Of a stretch of 64,000 nucleotides of DNA, positions 1 to 9,226 are shown piece by piece. Under the pieces are notes generated by a model, which did no database searches, was not told the origin of the DNA, and worked only from the letters and a program-made list of their open reading frames with translations. The stretch covers positions 1,984,001 through 2,048,000 of the forward strand of contig OY969816.1 of the NCBI GenBank assembly GCA_963703385.1, in the 5' to 3' direction. The stretch is from Rhodoblastus sp963703385 (GTDB lineage Bacteria; Pseudomonadota; Alphaproteobacteria; Rhizobiales; Beijerinckiaceae). The translations under genes and the position numbers were made by a program. The stretch's first letter is position 1. Each line of letters starts with the position of its first letter.

Positions 1-375
1 GGCGGTGATCGCATCCGCCGCAGGTTCGAACGGCAGCGCCACCGTGCGGTAGAACGAGCCGAACCGGCGTTCCATCACGTGCCAATCTTTCTCCTCGCGT
101 TTGGTTTCCCAGTTCTTCTCGCCGGAGACGATCAGTCGATCGCCCTCGACGCGAACTTTGATGTCCTTTTCCTCGACGCCCGGAATTTCCAGGGTCGCCT
201 CAATGGCGGTCTCCGATTCGGCGATGTTCATCGCCGGCACCGGAGCCATGGATTCCTGCGTTGCGAGCGTCTGGAACATTTTCGGAAATTCGCGCCCCAA
301 CATATCCCTTTCGAAGGCGCGGAAGGGATCTGTCAGAAAGTCGCGCGTCCAGAGATCCGGAAGCAGAGTTTTCAT
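1..375 (-). CDS. Hsp20-family small heat-shock protein (3' end outside window)
   Basis: Small heat-shock chaperone that would bind unfolding proteins in the cytoplasm. About 125 residues are visible. They begin MKTLLPDLW and contain the alpha-crystallin core (NIAESETAIEATLEIPGV, then VEGDRLIVSGE and the FYRTVALPF strand). The C-terminal tail with the IxI motif lies beyond the left edge. The ATG at 373-375 is preceded by AGGAGAATGTC, a good ribosome binding site, which fixes the start. It is the last gene on the minus strand here, well separated from the IscU-like gene, so it probably has its own promoter. I looked for a ROSE-type thermometer in its leader and saw no clear UUGCUCC-type pairing to the ribosome binding site. 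Confidence 0.9.
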   Translation of the reverse strand, partial: MKTLLPDLWTRDFLTDPFRAFERDMLGREFPKMFQTLATQESMAPVPAMNIAESETAIEATLEIPGVEEKDIKVRVEGDRLIVSGEKNWETKREEKDWHVMERRFGSFYRTVALPFEPAADAITA

Positions 376-528
376 GACATTCTCCTCATCGTCCCGCGTT
401 CGGCAACCTGAACTTCGCTGTTCGCGGCACGTCTGGCGACATGGGCTTGCCCTTGCGTTGCCGCACGTTCAGATCCCTCGCTAGAACAAACAACCTAACA
501 TATTCGATAGAAAATGCATTGATCAGGA

Positions 529-975
529 TCATTGACCCGATCGGGCGCGATTTTGCTCGATTTTGTCCAAAGCTTCAGCCACCGCGTCGAACACCAGCAG
601 GATCGAAGCGTGGCGCGCCTTGTAGTCGCGCGCCGGCTCCAGCACGCCGGCGTCGGCGAAGCGGCCCTGAGGCGGCGGGCCGTTTTCCTTGAGCATCTTG
701 CGCATCGTCTCGCGCAGGCGCCGCAATTCCTCAGGATCCGTCCCGATGATGTTGCGCCCCATGACCGAAGACGCCGCCTGGCCCAGCGCGCAGGCCTTCA
801 CCTCCTGCGCGTAATCGGACACAAGGCCGTTCTCCAGCGAAAGATCGACAATGATCGAAGAGCCGCACAGCCGCGAATGGGCCTCCGCCGAAGCCTGCGG
901 CGCCGCGAGCCGGCCGAGCCGCGGAATATTGCCGGCGAGTTCGAGGATTTTGCGGTTGTAGATGTCGTCGAACAT
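529..975 (-). CDS. IscU/NifU-like iron-sulfur cluster scaffold
   Basis: A 148-residue protein of the IscU/SufU fold. Two ligand cysteines are visible in their family contexts: LCGSS near residue 39 and VKACALGQAASS near residue 62. The third cysteine expected after the late histidine is absent: the sequence reads ARHASILLVFDA where canonical scaffolds have RHxC. Alphaproteobacterial homologues of this subfamily, as I recall them, also lack it, so this is probably a subfamily trait rather than a mutation. The start chosen is MFDDIYNRKIL. A longer frame to 1044 adds residues with no family resemblance. It lies 65 bases downstream of ligA on the same strand. No isc or suf genes are adjacent, so its partner system cannot be read from context. 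Confidence 0.8.
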   Translation of the reverse strand: MFDDIYNRKILELAGNIPRLGRLAAPQASAEAHSRLCGSSIIVDLSLENGLVSDYAQEVKACALGQAASSVMGRNIIGTDPEELRRLRETMRKMLKENGPPPQGRFADAGVLEPARDYKARHASILLVFDAVAEALDKIEQNRARSGQ

Positions 976-1040
976 GGTTTTCGCGCTTACCCTCGCTGAG
1001 ATAGAGAGCGGAGGCAAGGGTTGCAACCACCTCGCCGGGG

Positions 1041-3158
1041 TCATTGGGCCCCAGCCAGCGCCAGCCAGGCGTCCTCGTCGATCACTTCCACGCCGAGTTC
1101 CCGCGCCTTGGTCAGTTTCGAGCCGGCCTCGGCGCCGGCGATGACGAGATCGGTCTTTTTCGACACCGAGCTCGACACCTTGGCCCCGAGCCGTTCGGCC
1201 ATGGCCTTGGCCTCGTCGCGGGTCATTTTCTGCAAGGCGCCGGTGAAGACCACGGTCTTGCCCGCCACCGGGCTGCCGCTCTTCACCGCCTCCATCGGCA
1301 GGATGCGCACTTCCGCCAGCAGCGCGTCGAGCGCCCGCTCGTTATGCGGCTCGATAAAGAAATCCGCCACCGCCTCCGCGACGACGTCGCCAATGCCGTC
1401 GATGTCGTTGATCCTCTGCCGGGCCTCGCTGTCAGGCGCGGCATGACGCGCGGTCTCGCGCAAATTTTCAAAAGTCTCGAAGGACCGCGCCAGCCTGATG
1501 GCGTTGGTCTCGCCGACATGGCGTATGCCGAGCGCGAAAATGAAACGGTTGAGCGCGATCTCGCGCCGCGCTTGAATCGCCTCGAACAGGTTCCGGGTCG
1601 AGACCTTGCCGAAACCTTCGAAATTTTCAATGCGCGTCAGACTCTTTTTGTCCTCCCGTTCCAGCTTGAAAATGTCGGCCGGCGTCTCGATCAGGCCTTT
1701 CTCGTAGAAAAAGGCGATCTGCTTGTCGCCCAGACCCTCGATGTCGAAAGCGTTACGTGAACAAAAGTGTCTCAGTCTTTCAATTGCTTGCGCCGGACAA
1801 ACTAACGTTCCGGTGCAGCGCCGCGCCGCCTCCGGCTCGCCGGTCTTGGCGTCGATTTCGCGCACCGCCGCCGAGCCGCAGGCCGGGCAGACGTGAGGGA
1901 ATTGGTAGCGCGCCGATTCTGCCCTCACCTCCGCCGGGCGTTTTTCAAGTACGACGCCGAGAATTTGCGGAATCACGTCGCCGGCGCGCTGCACGATCAC
2001 TGTGTCGCCGATGCGTATGTCCTTGCGGGCGATTTCGTCCTCGTTGTGCAGGGTGGCGTTGGAGACCACCACCCCGCCGACGGTGACCGGATCGAGCCGC
2101 GCCACCGGGGTCAGCACGCCCGTGCGCCCGACCTGGATCTCGATGTCGCGCAACACGCTGGTCGCCTTTTCCGCCGGGAATTTATGGGCGGTCGCCCAGC
2201 GCGGCGCGCGCGCGACAAAGCCGAGCCGCTGCTGGAGCGCAAGATCGTTGACCTTGTAAACCACGCCGTCGATGTCATAGCCAAGCGTTGCGCGCCGGCT
2301 TTCGATGTCGCGGAACTGCGCGAGCATCTGTTCCGCCGTATAACAGAGCCTGGTCAACACGTTGACCTTGAAGCCGAAGGCGCGAAAAGCCGCCATCATG
2401 CCGATCTGGCTGTCGGCGGGCATGTCCGGCTCGACGGCGCCCCAAATCAGCTCCCCCCAGGCGTAGGCAAAAAACTTGAGCGGTCTTTGCGCCGTCACAT
2501 TGGGGTCGAGCTGGCGCAGCGAGCCGGCCGCCGCGTTGCGCGGATTGGCGAAGACCGGCTTGTCCGCCGCCGCCTGTTTGGCGTTGAGCGCGGAAAAATC
2601 GGCGTGGCTCATATAGACCTCGCCGCGCACGTCGATGATTTCCGGCGCCGCGCCCGAAAGCTTTTGCGGAATGTCGGCAATGGCGCCAACATTGGCGGTC
2701 ACGTCCTCGCCGACCAGACCGTCGCCGCGTGTGGCGGCGCTGACCAAAAAACCGTTGTCATAACGCAGCGAACAGGACAGTCCGTCGATCTTGGGCTCGG
2801 CGGTGAAGGCGAGTTCAGCCTTCGCGTCGAGCCCCAGAAAGCGTTTTACCCGCGCGACGAAATCCGCCACTTCGTCGTCGGCGAAAATATTGCCCAGCGA
2901 GAGCATGGGGACGGCATGGGCGACCTTGGCGAATTTCTCCGCCGGCGCCGCGCCGACCTTCTTGCTCAGCGATTCCTCGTCGGCGAGTTCCGGAAACTGT
3001 TTTTCCAGCGCCTCGTAGCGGCGGCGCAAGGCGTCATAGTCCGCGTCCGAGACGACCGGCGCGTCTTCCTGGTAATAGGCGCGATCATGCGCGGCGATTT
3101 CCTCGCCGAGCTTTTGGTGTTCCGCGCGAGCGCGGGCGAGATCGTCGCCTTTCTTCAT
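1041..3158 (-). CDS. ligA: NAD-dependent DNA ligase LigA
   Basis: Seals nicks in DNA during replication and repair using NAD+. At 705 residues it has normal length. Domains in order: N-terminal Ia domain with YYQEDAPVVSDADYD (NMN binding), adenylation domain with the catalytic lysine in TAEPKIDGLS, OB fold, a four-cysteine zinc finger (CPACGS...RRCTGTLVCPAQ), helix-hairpin-helix repeats, and a C-terminal BRCT domain (VVFTGALQKMTRDEAKAMAERLGAKV). The start codon follows the recN stop by one base, so the two are translationally linked. The order bamD-recN-ligA downstream of ftsZ-lpxC is typical of Hyphomicrobiales. Confidence 0.97.
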   Translation of the reverse strand: MKKGDDLARARAEHQKLGEEIAAHDRAYYQEDAPVVSDADYDALRRRYEALEKQFPELADEESLSKKVGAAPAEKFAKVAHAVPMLSLGNIFADDEVADFVARVKRFLGLDAKAELAFTAEPKIDGLSCSLRYDNGFLVSAATRGDGLVGEDVTANVGAIADIPQKLSGAAPEIIDVRGEVYMSHADFSALNAKQAAADKPVFANPRNAAAGSLRQLDPNVTAQRPLKFFAYAWGELIWGAVEPDMPADSQIGMMAAFRAFGFKVNVLTRLCYTAEQMLAQFRDIESRRATLGYDIDGVVYKVNDLALQQRLGFVARAPRWATAHKFPAEKATSVLRDIEIQVGRTGVLTPVARLDPVTVGGVVVSNATLHNEDEIARKDIRIGDTVIVQRAGDVIPQILGVVLEKRPAEVRAESARYQFPHVCPACGSAAVREIDAKTGEPEAARRCTGTLVCPAQAIERLRHFCSRNAFDIEGLGDKQIAFFYEKGLIETPADIFKLEREDKKSLTRIENFEGFGKVSTRNLFEAIQARREIALNRFIFALGIRHVGETNAIRLARSFETFENLRETARHAAPDSEARQRINDIDGIGDVVAEAVADFFIEPHNERALDALLAEVRILPMEAVKSGSPVAGKTVVFTGALQKMTRDEAKAMAERLGAKVSSSVSKKTDLVIAGAEAGSKLTKARELGVEVIDEDAWLALAGAQ

Positions 3159-3159
3159 G

Positions 3160-4830
3160 CTAGCCGGCGTTCTCGATCAATCGCGCCGCCGCCGCCCGCG
3201 CCTCGTCAGTAATGGTCGCGCCGGCGAGCATGCGCGCGATCTCCTCGCGCCGATGTTCGTCCTGCAATGGCGCGACGCGGGTGGCGGCGCGGGCGCCCTT
3301 GTCGGCGAGATCCTTGGAAATCCGCATATGGGTGGTGGCGCGGGCGGCGACCTGCGGCGCGTGGGTGACGGAGAGCACCTGCACCCTGGCGCCGAGCCGC
3401 GCCAGCCTCTGCCCGATGGCGTCGGCCGCCGCGCCGCCCGCGCCGGAATCGATCTCGTCGAACACCAAAGTCGGGGCCGAGCCGCGATCGGCCAGCGCCA
3501 CTTTCAGCGCCAGCATGAAGCGCGACAATTCGCCGCCCGAGGCCACCTTCATCATGGGCCCCGGCCGCGAGCCGGGATTGGTCTGGACCCAGAACTCGAC
3601 TCGTTCCGCCCCCTCGGGGCCGGCCTGATCGAGGTCGGTCACAACCTGGGTCGAAAAAACCGCGCGCTCCAGTTTCAGCGGCGGCAGTTCGGCGGCCACC
3701 GCCACGTCGAGCGCCTTTGCGGCTTTTTGACGCGCCTCGGTCAGTTCGGCGGCGCAGGCGCGATAATGGGAGTCCGCCGCCTCCCGCGCCCTGGCCAGCG
3801 CGACGAGACGCGCCTCGCCGGCGTCGAGCGCGGCGAGATCGGCGGCGAATTTTTCCACCAGCGCCGGGAGCTGATCGACTGGCGCGCCATATTTGCGCGC
3901 GGCGGCGCGCAGGGCGAACAATCGTTCCTCGGCCTGCTCCAGCGCGCGCGGATCGAATTCGGCGTCGCGCAAGGCCTGATCCAAAGCCTGCTGGGCAAGG
4001 TCGAGCGCGGTGAGCGCCGAATCCAGCGCTTTCAGCGCCGGGTCGATCAGCTGCGGCGCCTGCGGCTGGCGCCGCTCCAGCCGGCGCAAGACGGCGGAGA
4101 GCGTGGACAGGGGCGAGCCGTCGCCTGCGACGCTGTCATGGGCGTCGCGCAAATCGCCGGCGACTTTCTCGGCCTGCCGCATCGCCGTGCGGTCGGCCGC
4201 AAGCGCCTCTTCCTCGCCCGGGCGGGGGCTGAGCTTCGCCAGTTCCGCATGGGCGTGAGCGAGATAATCCGCCTCCTTGCGCGCGGCCTCGACCGCCGCG
4301 GTTTCTTCACGCAGGTCCCTCTCCGCCTCCCGCAGGGCGGCGTGGGCGGCGCGGGTTCTGGCGACAAGATCGCCATTGTCGCCGAAAGCATCGAGCAAGT
4401 CGCGATGGACGCCCGCGTCGACCAGGGCGCGGTCGTCGTGCTGGCCGTGGATTTCCACCAAAGCGTCGCCGAGGGCGCGCAAGGCCTGGACGCTGACCGG
4501 CTGGTCATTGACGAAGGCGCGGCTGCGGCCATCGGCCATCTGGACACGGCGCAGGATGAGGTCGCCCTCGACGTCGAGGCCCTGTTCGGCGGCGGCGAGG
4601 CGGGCGGGATGGCGCGGGGGCGGATCGAAAATCGCCACGACCTGCCCCTGCCCCTGGCCGGAGCGCACCAGGGAGCCGTCGCCGCGCCCGCCAAGGGCCA
4701 GCGAAAAGGCGTCGAGGAGGATGGATTTGCCGGCGCCGGTCTCGCCGGTGAGCACGGTCAGGCCGGGGCCGAATTCCAGCTCCAGCCGGTCGATCAGGAC
4801 AATGTCGCGAATCGCGAGCTGAACCAGCAT
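3160..4830 (-). CDS. recN: DNA repair ATPase RecN
   Basis: SMC-like ATPase acting in double-strand-break repair. It has 556 residues, the usual length. The Walker A motif GETGAGKSILLDAFSLALGGR sits near the N terminus. Long Ala/Glu/Arg-rich coiled-coil stretches occupy the middle. The ABC signature (ASGGELSRFMLALKVAL) and Walker B (TLVFDEIDSGAGG) lie near the C terminus. The ATG at 4828-4830 begins MLVQLAIRDIVLIDRLELEF, a standard RecN start. It lies about 60 bases downstream of bamD and one base upstream of ligA, all on the same strand, consistent with one operon. Confidence 0.97.
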   Translation of the reverse strand: MLVQLAIRDIVLIDRLELEFGPGLTVLTGETGAGKSILLDAFSLALGGRGDGSLVRSGQGQGQVVAIFDPPPRHPARLAAAEQGLDVEGDLILRRVQMADGRSRAFVNDQPVSVQALRALGDALVEIHGQHDDRALVDAGVHRDLLDAFGDNGDLVARTRAAHAALREAERDLREETAAVEAARKEADYLAHAHAELAKLSPRPGEEEALAADRTAMRQAEKVAGDLRDAHDSVAGDGSPLSTLSAVLRRLERRQPQAPQLIDPALKALDSALTALDLAQQALDQALRDAEFDPRALEQAEERLFALRAAARKYGAPVDQLPALVEKFAADLAALDAGEARLVALARAREAADSHYRACAAELTEARQKAAKALDVAVAAELPPLKLERAVFSTQVVTDLDQAGPEGAERVEFWVQTNPGSRPGPMMKVASGGELSRFMLALKVALADRGSAPTLVFDEIDSGAGGAAADAIGQRLARLGARVQVLSVTHAPQVAARATTHMRISKDLADKGARAATRVAPLQDEHRREEIARMLAGATITDEARAAAARLIENAG

Positions 4831-4891
4831 GGACCCTGCCTCGACAGGAGCTTTTCGCCCCCGGGTCCGCAGGAATAAACGGAAACGCGCC

Positions 4892-5773
4892 TCAGCTCAA
4901 TCCGACCTTCTTGAAGGTCTTGGAAATCCACGAATCCGTATGTTCGTGCGGCGACAGGCCGTTCGACTGGAGACGCTCATAAGCGTCCTTGTACCATTGC
5001 GAATTGGGGTAGTTCGCGCCCAGAACCGCGGCGGCGGTCTCGGCTTCCTGGGTGATTCCCATGGCGAGATAGGCCTCGGTCAGGCGCTCCAGCGCCTCTT
5101 CGGCCTCGCGGGTGTCCTGATATTTGGCCAGCACTTCGTGGAAGCGGTTGATCGCCGCGGCGTAGTTTTCGCGCTTCAGATAATAGCGCCCGATCTCCAG
5201 CTCGTGGCCGGCGAGCTGGTCGCGGCAGATCGCGATCTTCAGACGCGCGTCCGCGGCATATTTCGACTTGGGATATTTGTCGACCACGGTCTGGTAATAT
5301 TTCAGCGCCTTGACGACGCGGTCCTGGTCGCGCTGGACATCGGGCATGTCGCCATACATCGCCTGTCCGGCGAGATAGTTCACATAAGGCGCGTCGTCCG
5401 TGTTGGGATAGAGCGAAATATAGCGGTCGGCGGCGGTGGACGCGTCGACATAGGAATGGTTGAGGTAATTGGCGTAGACCTCCATCACCAGCCCTTTGCG
5501 CGCCCATTCGCTGAACGGATATTGCTTCTGCAGACCGGCGAACTGCTTGGCGGCGGCCTCGTAATCGTGATGGTCGATCTTGATCAGGCCCTCGTTATAG
5601 ATGCGATCCGCCGGGACGTCCGGCTCGAGCTTCATCTCGTATTTCTTCTTGCCGAAGGGATTGAGATCGTCCAACGAAAAGCAGAAGGCCGAGTGCGCGC
5701 TGACGGTCAATGCGGCCCCGGCGACCAGAAGGGCGCGGAAAATCCTGAGGCCAAGGGAATGCGAATCGTTCAT
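4892..5773 (-). CDS. bamD: Outer-membrane assembly factor BamD (ComL)
   Basis: Periplasmic component of the BAM complex, which inserts beta-barrel proteins into the outer membrane. It has 293 residues. An N-terminal hydrophobic export signal is followed by TPR repeats (YNEGLIKIDHHDYEAAAKQFAGLQKQYPFSEWARKG; YPKSKYAADARLKI; YLAMGITQEAETAAAVLG). The expected lipobox is not canonical: the only early cysteine lies in HSAFCFSLDD, where L-x-(G/A)-C would be expected, so lipidation is uncertain. It is transcribed with recN and ligA, and its position after lpxC is conserved in related genomes. Confidence 0.93.
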   Translation of the reverse strand: MNDSHSLGLRIFRALLVAGAALTVSAHSAFCFSLDDLNPFGKKKYEMKLEPDVPADRIYNEGLIKIDHHDYEAAAKQFAGLQKQYPFSEWARKGLVMEVYANYLNHSYVDASTAADRYISLYPNTDDAPYVNYLAGQAMYGDMPDVQRDQDRVVKALKYYQTVVDKYPKSKYAADARLKIAICRDQLAGHELEIGRYYLKRENYAAAINRFHEVLAKYQDTREAEEALERLTEAYLAMGITQEAETAAAVLGANYPNSQWYKDAYERLQSNGLSPHEHTDSWISKTFKKVGLS

Positions 5774-5969
5774 TCAACACGCTCGTGATCACGCGGGCGC
5801 GCCAGGCCCGGACAAGTTCAGCTGTATCGCGGCGAAAGCGCCAATGGGGCGCGCCCGGCCAGCGCCGCCGCGGCCAACCCATAGCGCGGCGCACGGGCAA
5901 AAGCAAAAGCGGCTTTTTGAGGCAATTTTAAGACCCGGCCGTCGCGACCGGACCTGCCCGCAAGCGGGT

Positions 5970-6923
5970 TCAGTTGCGCTCCGCCATATAGACCGGAGCC
6001 GCGACCAGACCGAGGTCGGCGCGGGCGCCTTCGCGCGGGACCGGCGCATAATCGACGAAACGATAGGCCGAACGGTCGGCGAACAGGGCCGCGAGCACGG
6101 CGACATTCAGCTTGTGGCCACCGCAATAGGAACGGTAGGCCCCAACCATCGGAGCGCCCGCCAGCGCGAGATCGCCCACTGCGTCGAGCATTTTGTGGCG
6201 GACGAATTCGTCGGAATAGCGCAGACCCTCGGGGTTGAGGATGCGGTCCTCGTCGATGCCGACGGAGTTTTCGAGCGACGCGCCCAGCGCGAAGCCGGCC
6301 ATGACCAGCCTCTTGACGTCCGAGAGAAAGCCGAAGGTGCGCGCGCGCGCCAGATCGCGACGGAACGCCGCCGGTTCGAGATCGAGAATCTTGCGCTGGC
6401 GACCGATCGCCTCGCTCTTGAAGTCGATCTCGACATCGAGCCGAAAACCCTTGTCCGCCGGCAGAAGCTCGGCGAAAGCCCGGCCCTGTTCGACGCGGAC
6501 CGGCTTGAGAATCTTGAGATAGCGGCGCCGGGCGTCGAGCTGGACGATCCCGGCGCGGTCGATGGCGTCGACGAAAGCGGCAGCCGAGCCGTCCATGATC
6601 GGAACTTCGGGGCCGTCGACCTCGACAAGGCAATTGTCCACCCCGAGGCCGCGCAAAGCGGCGACCAGATGTTCGATGGTGGCGACCATATGCTGAGCGC
6701 CGTCGCCGATGACGGTGCAAAGCTCGGTCATGGTCACCCTGGACCAGTTGGCCTCGATGGTGCGGCTGCCGCCGTCGGGCAGGCCGCTGCGCAGGAACAC
6801 GAGACCGGCGTCGGCTTCAGTGGGATTGAGAACGAGACGAACAGGCTTGCCGGAGTGAACGCCAATCCCTCCAGCCAGAACGATGCGTTGGCGGAGCGTG
6901 GTCTGAAAGCGCTGCTTCATCAT
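5970..6923 (-). CDS. lpxC: UDP-3-O-acyl-N-acetylglucosamine deacetylase LpxC
   Basis: Zinc amidase catalysing the committed step of lipid A synthesis in the cytoplasm. It has 317 residues. The zinc ligands are visible in ATIEHLVAAL (first His) and HKMLDAVGDLALAG (second His and Asp). The general-base region is also present. The start MMKQRFQTTLRQRIVL offers two adjacent ATG codons; either could be used, with ACGGAAAT just upstream. The gene sits after the ftsZ terminator and a 400-base leader containing repeats, so it probably has its own promoter. Confidence 0.97.
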   Translation of the reverse strand: MMKQRFQTTLRQRIVLAGGIGVHSGKPVRLVLNPTEADAGLVFLRSGLPDGGSRTIEANWSRVTMTELCTVIGDGAQHMVATIEHLVAALRGLGVDNCLVEVDGPEVPIMDGSAAAFVDAIDRAGIVQLDARRRYLKILKPVRVEQGRAFAELLPADKGFRLDVEIDFKSEAIGRQRKILDLEPAAFRRDLARARTFGFLSDVKRLVMAGFALGASLENSVGIDEDRILNPEGLRYSDEFVRHKMLDAVGDLALAGAPMVGAYRSYCGGHKLNVAVLAALFADRSAYRFVDYAPVPREGARADLGLVAAPVYMAERN

Positions 6924-7194
6924 ATTTCCGTTTGCTCGTCCCGTAGAGCCGCGGGACCATTGCGGTTGCGCCCCGGTTTGGCCACGACATTGCGACGTCG
7001 CCCCGAAAACGCCATCCCGAAAGTGGCGCGACGAAACCCCAAGACCGAAGTCCGAGGCGCCTTGCGGCCCTCGGAAACCAAGGATTCGCCGTACATGAAA
7101 GGTATCGGGCGCGGCCTATCCTCACAAATCACTCTTTCTTACGCCCCTGTTACAAATTAACCTCATTTTCGACGCGATCGCCTCAATCAAACGT

Positions 7195-7237
7195 CTAGAC
7201 CATTTTCAAGTTTCAAGGAAACATGAAAATGGTCTAG
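7195..7237. repeat. Perfect 14-bp inverted repeat
   Basis: Arms CTAGACCATTTTCA (7195-7208) and TGAAAATGGTCTAG (7224-7237) are exact complements around a 15-base loop. There is no U-tract on either side, so it is not an obvious terminator. It sits next to a REP-like element. Confidence 0.75.
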
Positions 7238-7239
7238 CT

Positions 7240-7311
7240 TCTTGTTTTAACGCGTTTTCTTAACGCGAACCGGGTTCCACTTCGCTTGAAAACGCTCTAA
7301 CTCTGCTCGGA
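7240..7311. repeat. REP-like palindromic element (GCGTTTTC...GAAAACGC type)
   Basis: The stretch contains AACGCGTTTTC, then TTAACGCGAACCGG, then GCTTGAAAACGCT. This architecture recurs across Hyphomicrobiales genomes as extragenic palindromes. Related palindromes occur in this window near 46285-46333 and 53850-53957. Confidence 0.5.
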
Positions 7312-7328
7312 TCAGGACCGCCATGACG

Positions 7329-7359
7329 AAAAAAACCCGCCTTTCGGCGGGTTTTTTTG
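7329..7359 (-). terminator. Rho-independent terminator after ftsZ
   Basis: Stem AACCCGCC / GGCGGGTT with loop TTTC, flanked by A and T runs on both sides, so it could act in both directions. It lies 27 bases beyond the ftsZ stop codon and closes the dcw transcript before lpxC. Confidence 0.9.
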
Positions 7360-7385
7360 TTTCTTGCGCCGCTCGTGCGGCCTTG

Positions 7386-9140
7386 TCAACTCGATTGACG
7401 CCGCAGGAAGGCGGGAATTTCCAGATGATCTTCGTCGCCGCGCGGATAGCCGCGGCCATTGGCGTCGATCATGGCGGCCGGGCGCTGCGCCGGCGGGCGC
7501 TTGGCATATTCGGCGTGAACAGGCGAAGGCTGGGCGGGGCGCGGCGCATAACCCGAGGGAGCCTGGGCGTAAGCCTGCGCGGGCGCCTGGGCGGGAGCCT
7601 GCGCGGGCGCCAGAAGCGCGGGAGCCTGGAGCGCGGGCGTTGGCGCGGCGGCGGCCTGTTCCTCGGCGCGGCTCAGGCCGAAGGTGGCGAGACGCTCGAG
7701 CAGGGTGCGGCGGCGGCTCTCCGGCGCCGCAGCGTTGTGCTGGGCGCCGCGCATCAGGTTCTGGCCCGGCAGCGGCAGCTCGTCGATGCTCGGCATGCGC
7801 GGGGCGCGCAGAGGCTGTTCGGCCGGCGGCGGAACGAAGGGTTGGGCGACCGCAGGCGCCTCCATGCGACGCATGGGCGCGGCCGGGGGCTCCTGATAGG
7901 CCGGCGGGGGCGGCGCCATGCGTTTGATCTGCACATCGGGGTGGTGCGGCGCATAGCTCTGTTCGGCGGCCAGCGGCGGCGCATAGGCCGGGGCCTGCTG
8001 GGGAGCGTGCGCCGGCTCGGCCGGTTGAGCCGCATAATAGACTTCCGGCGCAGGCGCGGGCGCCGCGGGACGCGGGGTCTGCGGGGACTCGGCCTGACGG
8101 GCCGCCGCCTGGAGGCGCAGGCGTTCGACCGCCTCGGCCGCGACGCGCTGATCGTTCAGCTCGGAGGCGCCGGCGGGCTTGTCGATGCCGGTGGCGACCA
8201 CGGAGACGCGGATCACGCCTTCCAGGCCAACGTCGAAGGTCGCGCCGAGGATGATATTGGCGTCTTCGTCCACTTCCTGGCGGATGCGGCTCGCGGCTTC
8301 GTCCACCTCGTAGAGGGTGAGGTCGTTGCCGCCGGTGATCGAGATCAGCAGGCCCTTCGCGCCCTTCATCGACACTTCGTCGAGCAGCGGATTGGCGATG
8401 GCGGCCTCGGCGGCGAGAATGGCGCGGCGGTCGCCGGTGGCTTCGCCGGTGCCCATCATCGCCTTGCCCATGTCGCGCATGATCGCGCGCACGTCGGCGA
8501 AATCGAGATTGATCAGGCCCTCGCGCACCATCAGGTCGGTGATGCAGGCGACGCCGGAATAGAGCACCTGGTCGGCCATGGAGAAGGCGTCGGCGAAGGT
8601 CGTCTTCTCGTTGGCGACGCGGAACAGGTTCTGGTTCGGGATGACGATCAGGGTGTCGACCGCCTTGTGCAGCTCTTCGATGCCGGAATCCGCAATGCGC
8701 ATGCGGCGCTGGCCCTCGAACTGGAAGGGCTTGGTGACGACGCCGACGGTGAGGATTCCCATGTCGCGCGCGGTGCGGGCGATGACTGGGGCCGCGCCGG
8801 TGCCGGTGCCGCCGCCCATGCCGGCGGTGACGAAGACCATATGGGCGCCGGCGAGATGATCGCGGATTTCCTCGATCGCTTCCTCCGCCGAGGCGCGGCC
8901 GACTTCCGGCTGCGAGCCGGCGCCGAGGCCCTCGGTTACTTGCAGGCCCATCTGGATGATGCGCTCGGCCCTGGAGCTGGTCAGCGCCTGGGCGTCGGTG
9001 TTGGCGACGATGAAATCGACCCCGGCGAGACCGGAGTCGATCATGTTGTTGACGGCGTTGCCGCCAGCGCCTCCAATGCCGCACACCATGATGCGGGGCT
9101 TGAGTTCACGCAATTCCGGCGCTTTCAAGTTGATCGTCAT
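7386..9140 (-). CDS. ftsZ: Cell division GTPase FtsZ
   Basis: Tubulin homologue that forms the cytokinetic ring. It has 584 residues, long because of an alphaproteobacterial-style Pro/Ala/Gln-rich linker (about residues 320-560, including AQAPAQAPAQAYAQAP). The linker ends in the conserved C-terminal peptide DEDHLEIPAFLRRQ that binds FtsA and other partners. The GTP-binding motif GMGGGTGTGAAPV and the T7-loop region NLDFADVRAIM are intact. The start chosen is ATG at 9138-9140 (MTINLKAPELRELKP), with AGAGGACAG just upstream. A longer frame to 9224 has no family support. Confidence 0.98.
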   Translation of the reverse strand: MTINLKAPELRELKPRIMVCGIGGAGGNAVNNMIDSGLAGVDFIVANTDAQALTSSRAERIIQMGLQVTEGLGAGSQPEVGRASAEEAIEEIRDHLAGAHMVFVTAGMGGGTGTGAAPVIARTARDMGILTVGVVTKPFQFEGQRRMRIADSGIEELHKAVDTLIVIPNQNLFRVANEKTTFADAFSMADQVLYSGVACITDLMVREGLINLDFADVRAIMRDMGKAMMGTGEATGDRRAILAAEAAIANPLLDEVSMKGAKGLLISITGGNDLTLYEVDEAASRIRQEVDEDANIILGATFDVGLEGVIRVSVVATGIDKPAGASELNDQRVAAEAVERLRLQAAARQAESPQTPRPAAPAPAPEVYYAAQPAEPAHAPQQAPAYAPPLAAEQSYAPHHPDVQIKRMAPPPPAYQEPPAAPMRRMEAPAVAQPFVPPPAEQPLRAPRMPSIDELPLPGQNLMRGAQHNAAAPESRRRTLLERLATFGLSRAEEQAAAAPTPALQAPALLAPAQAPAQAPAQAYAQAPSGYAPRPAQPSPVHAEYAKRPPAQRPAAMIDANGRGYPRGDEDHLEIPAFLRRQSS

Positions 9141-9226
9141 TTTCTGTCCTCTTGTTCCCTGGAGCAGCGCGCTCGCGCCCTTTGCCTTTGAACCCTGCCG
9201 CCATAGGGCGGCGTCGCCTTTCACTT

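Larger units (their letters stand above)
6924..7328. other. Intergenic region upstream of lpxC with repeats
   Basis: About 400 bases without a convincing gene between ftsZ and lpxC. The half nearest lpxC should contain its promoter, but I could not pick unambiguous -35/-10 boxes. The distal half holds a perfect 14-base inverted repeat and a REP-like palindrome, each listed separately. Confidence 0.6.

Noticed and set aside
376..528. ROSE-type RNA thermometer in the hsp20 leader
   Set aside because: No UUGCUCC-like anti-Shine-Dalgarno stretch could be found near the ribosome binding site.
1893..3212. Long plus-strand open frames opposite ligA, recN, lpxC, metH and groEL
   Set aside because: They mirror real genes on the minus strand; their products are His/Arg/Gly-rich and match no family. 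High GC makes such shadow frames common.
7323..9191. 622-residue plus-strand frame over ftsZ
   Set aside because: Opposite-strand shadow of ftsZ with low-complexity Arg/Gly composition.
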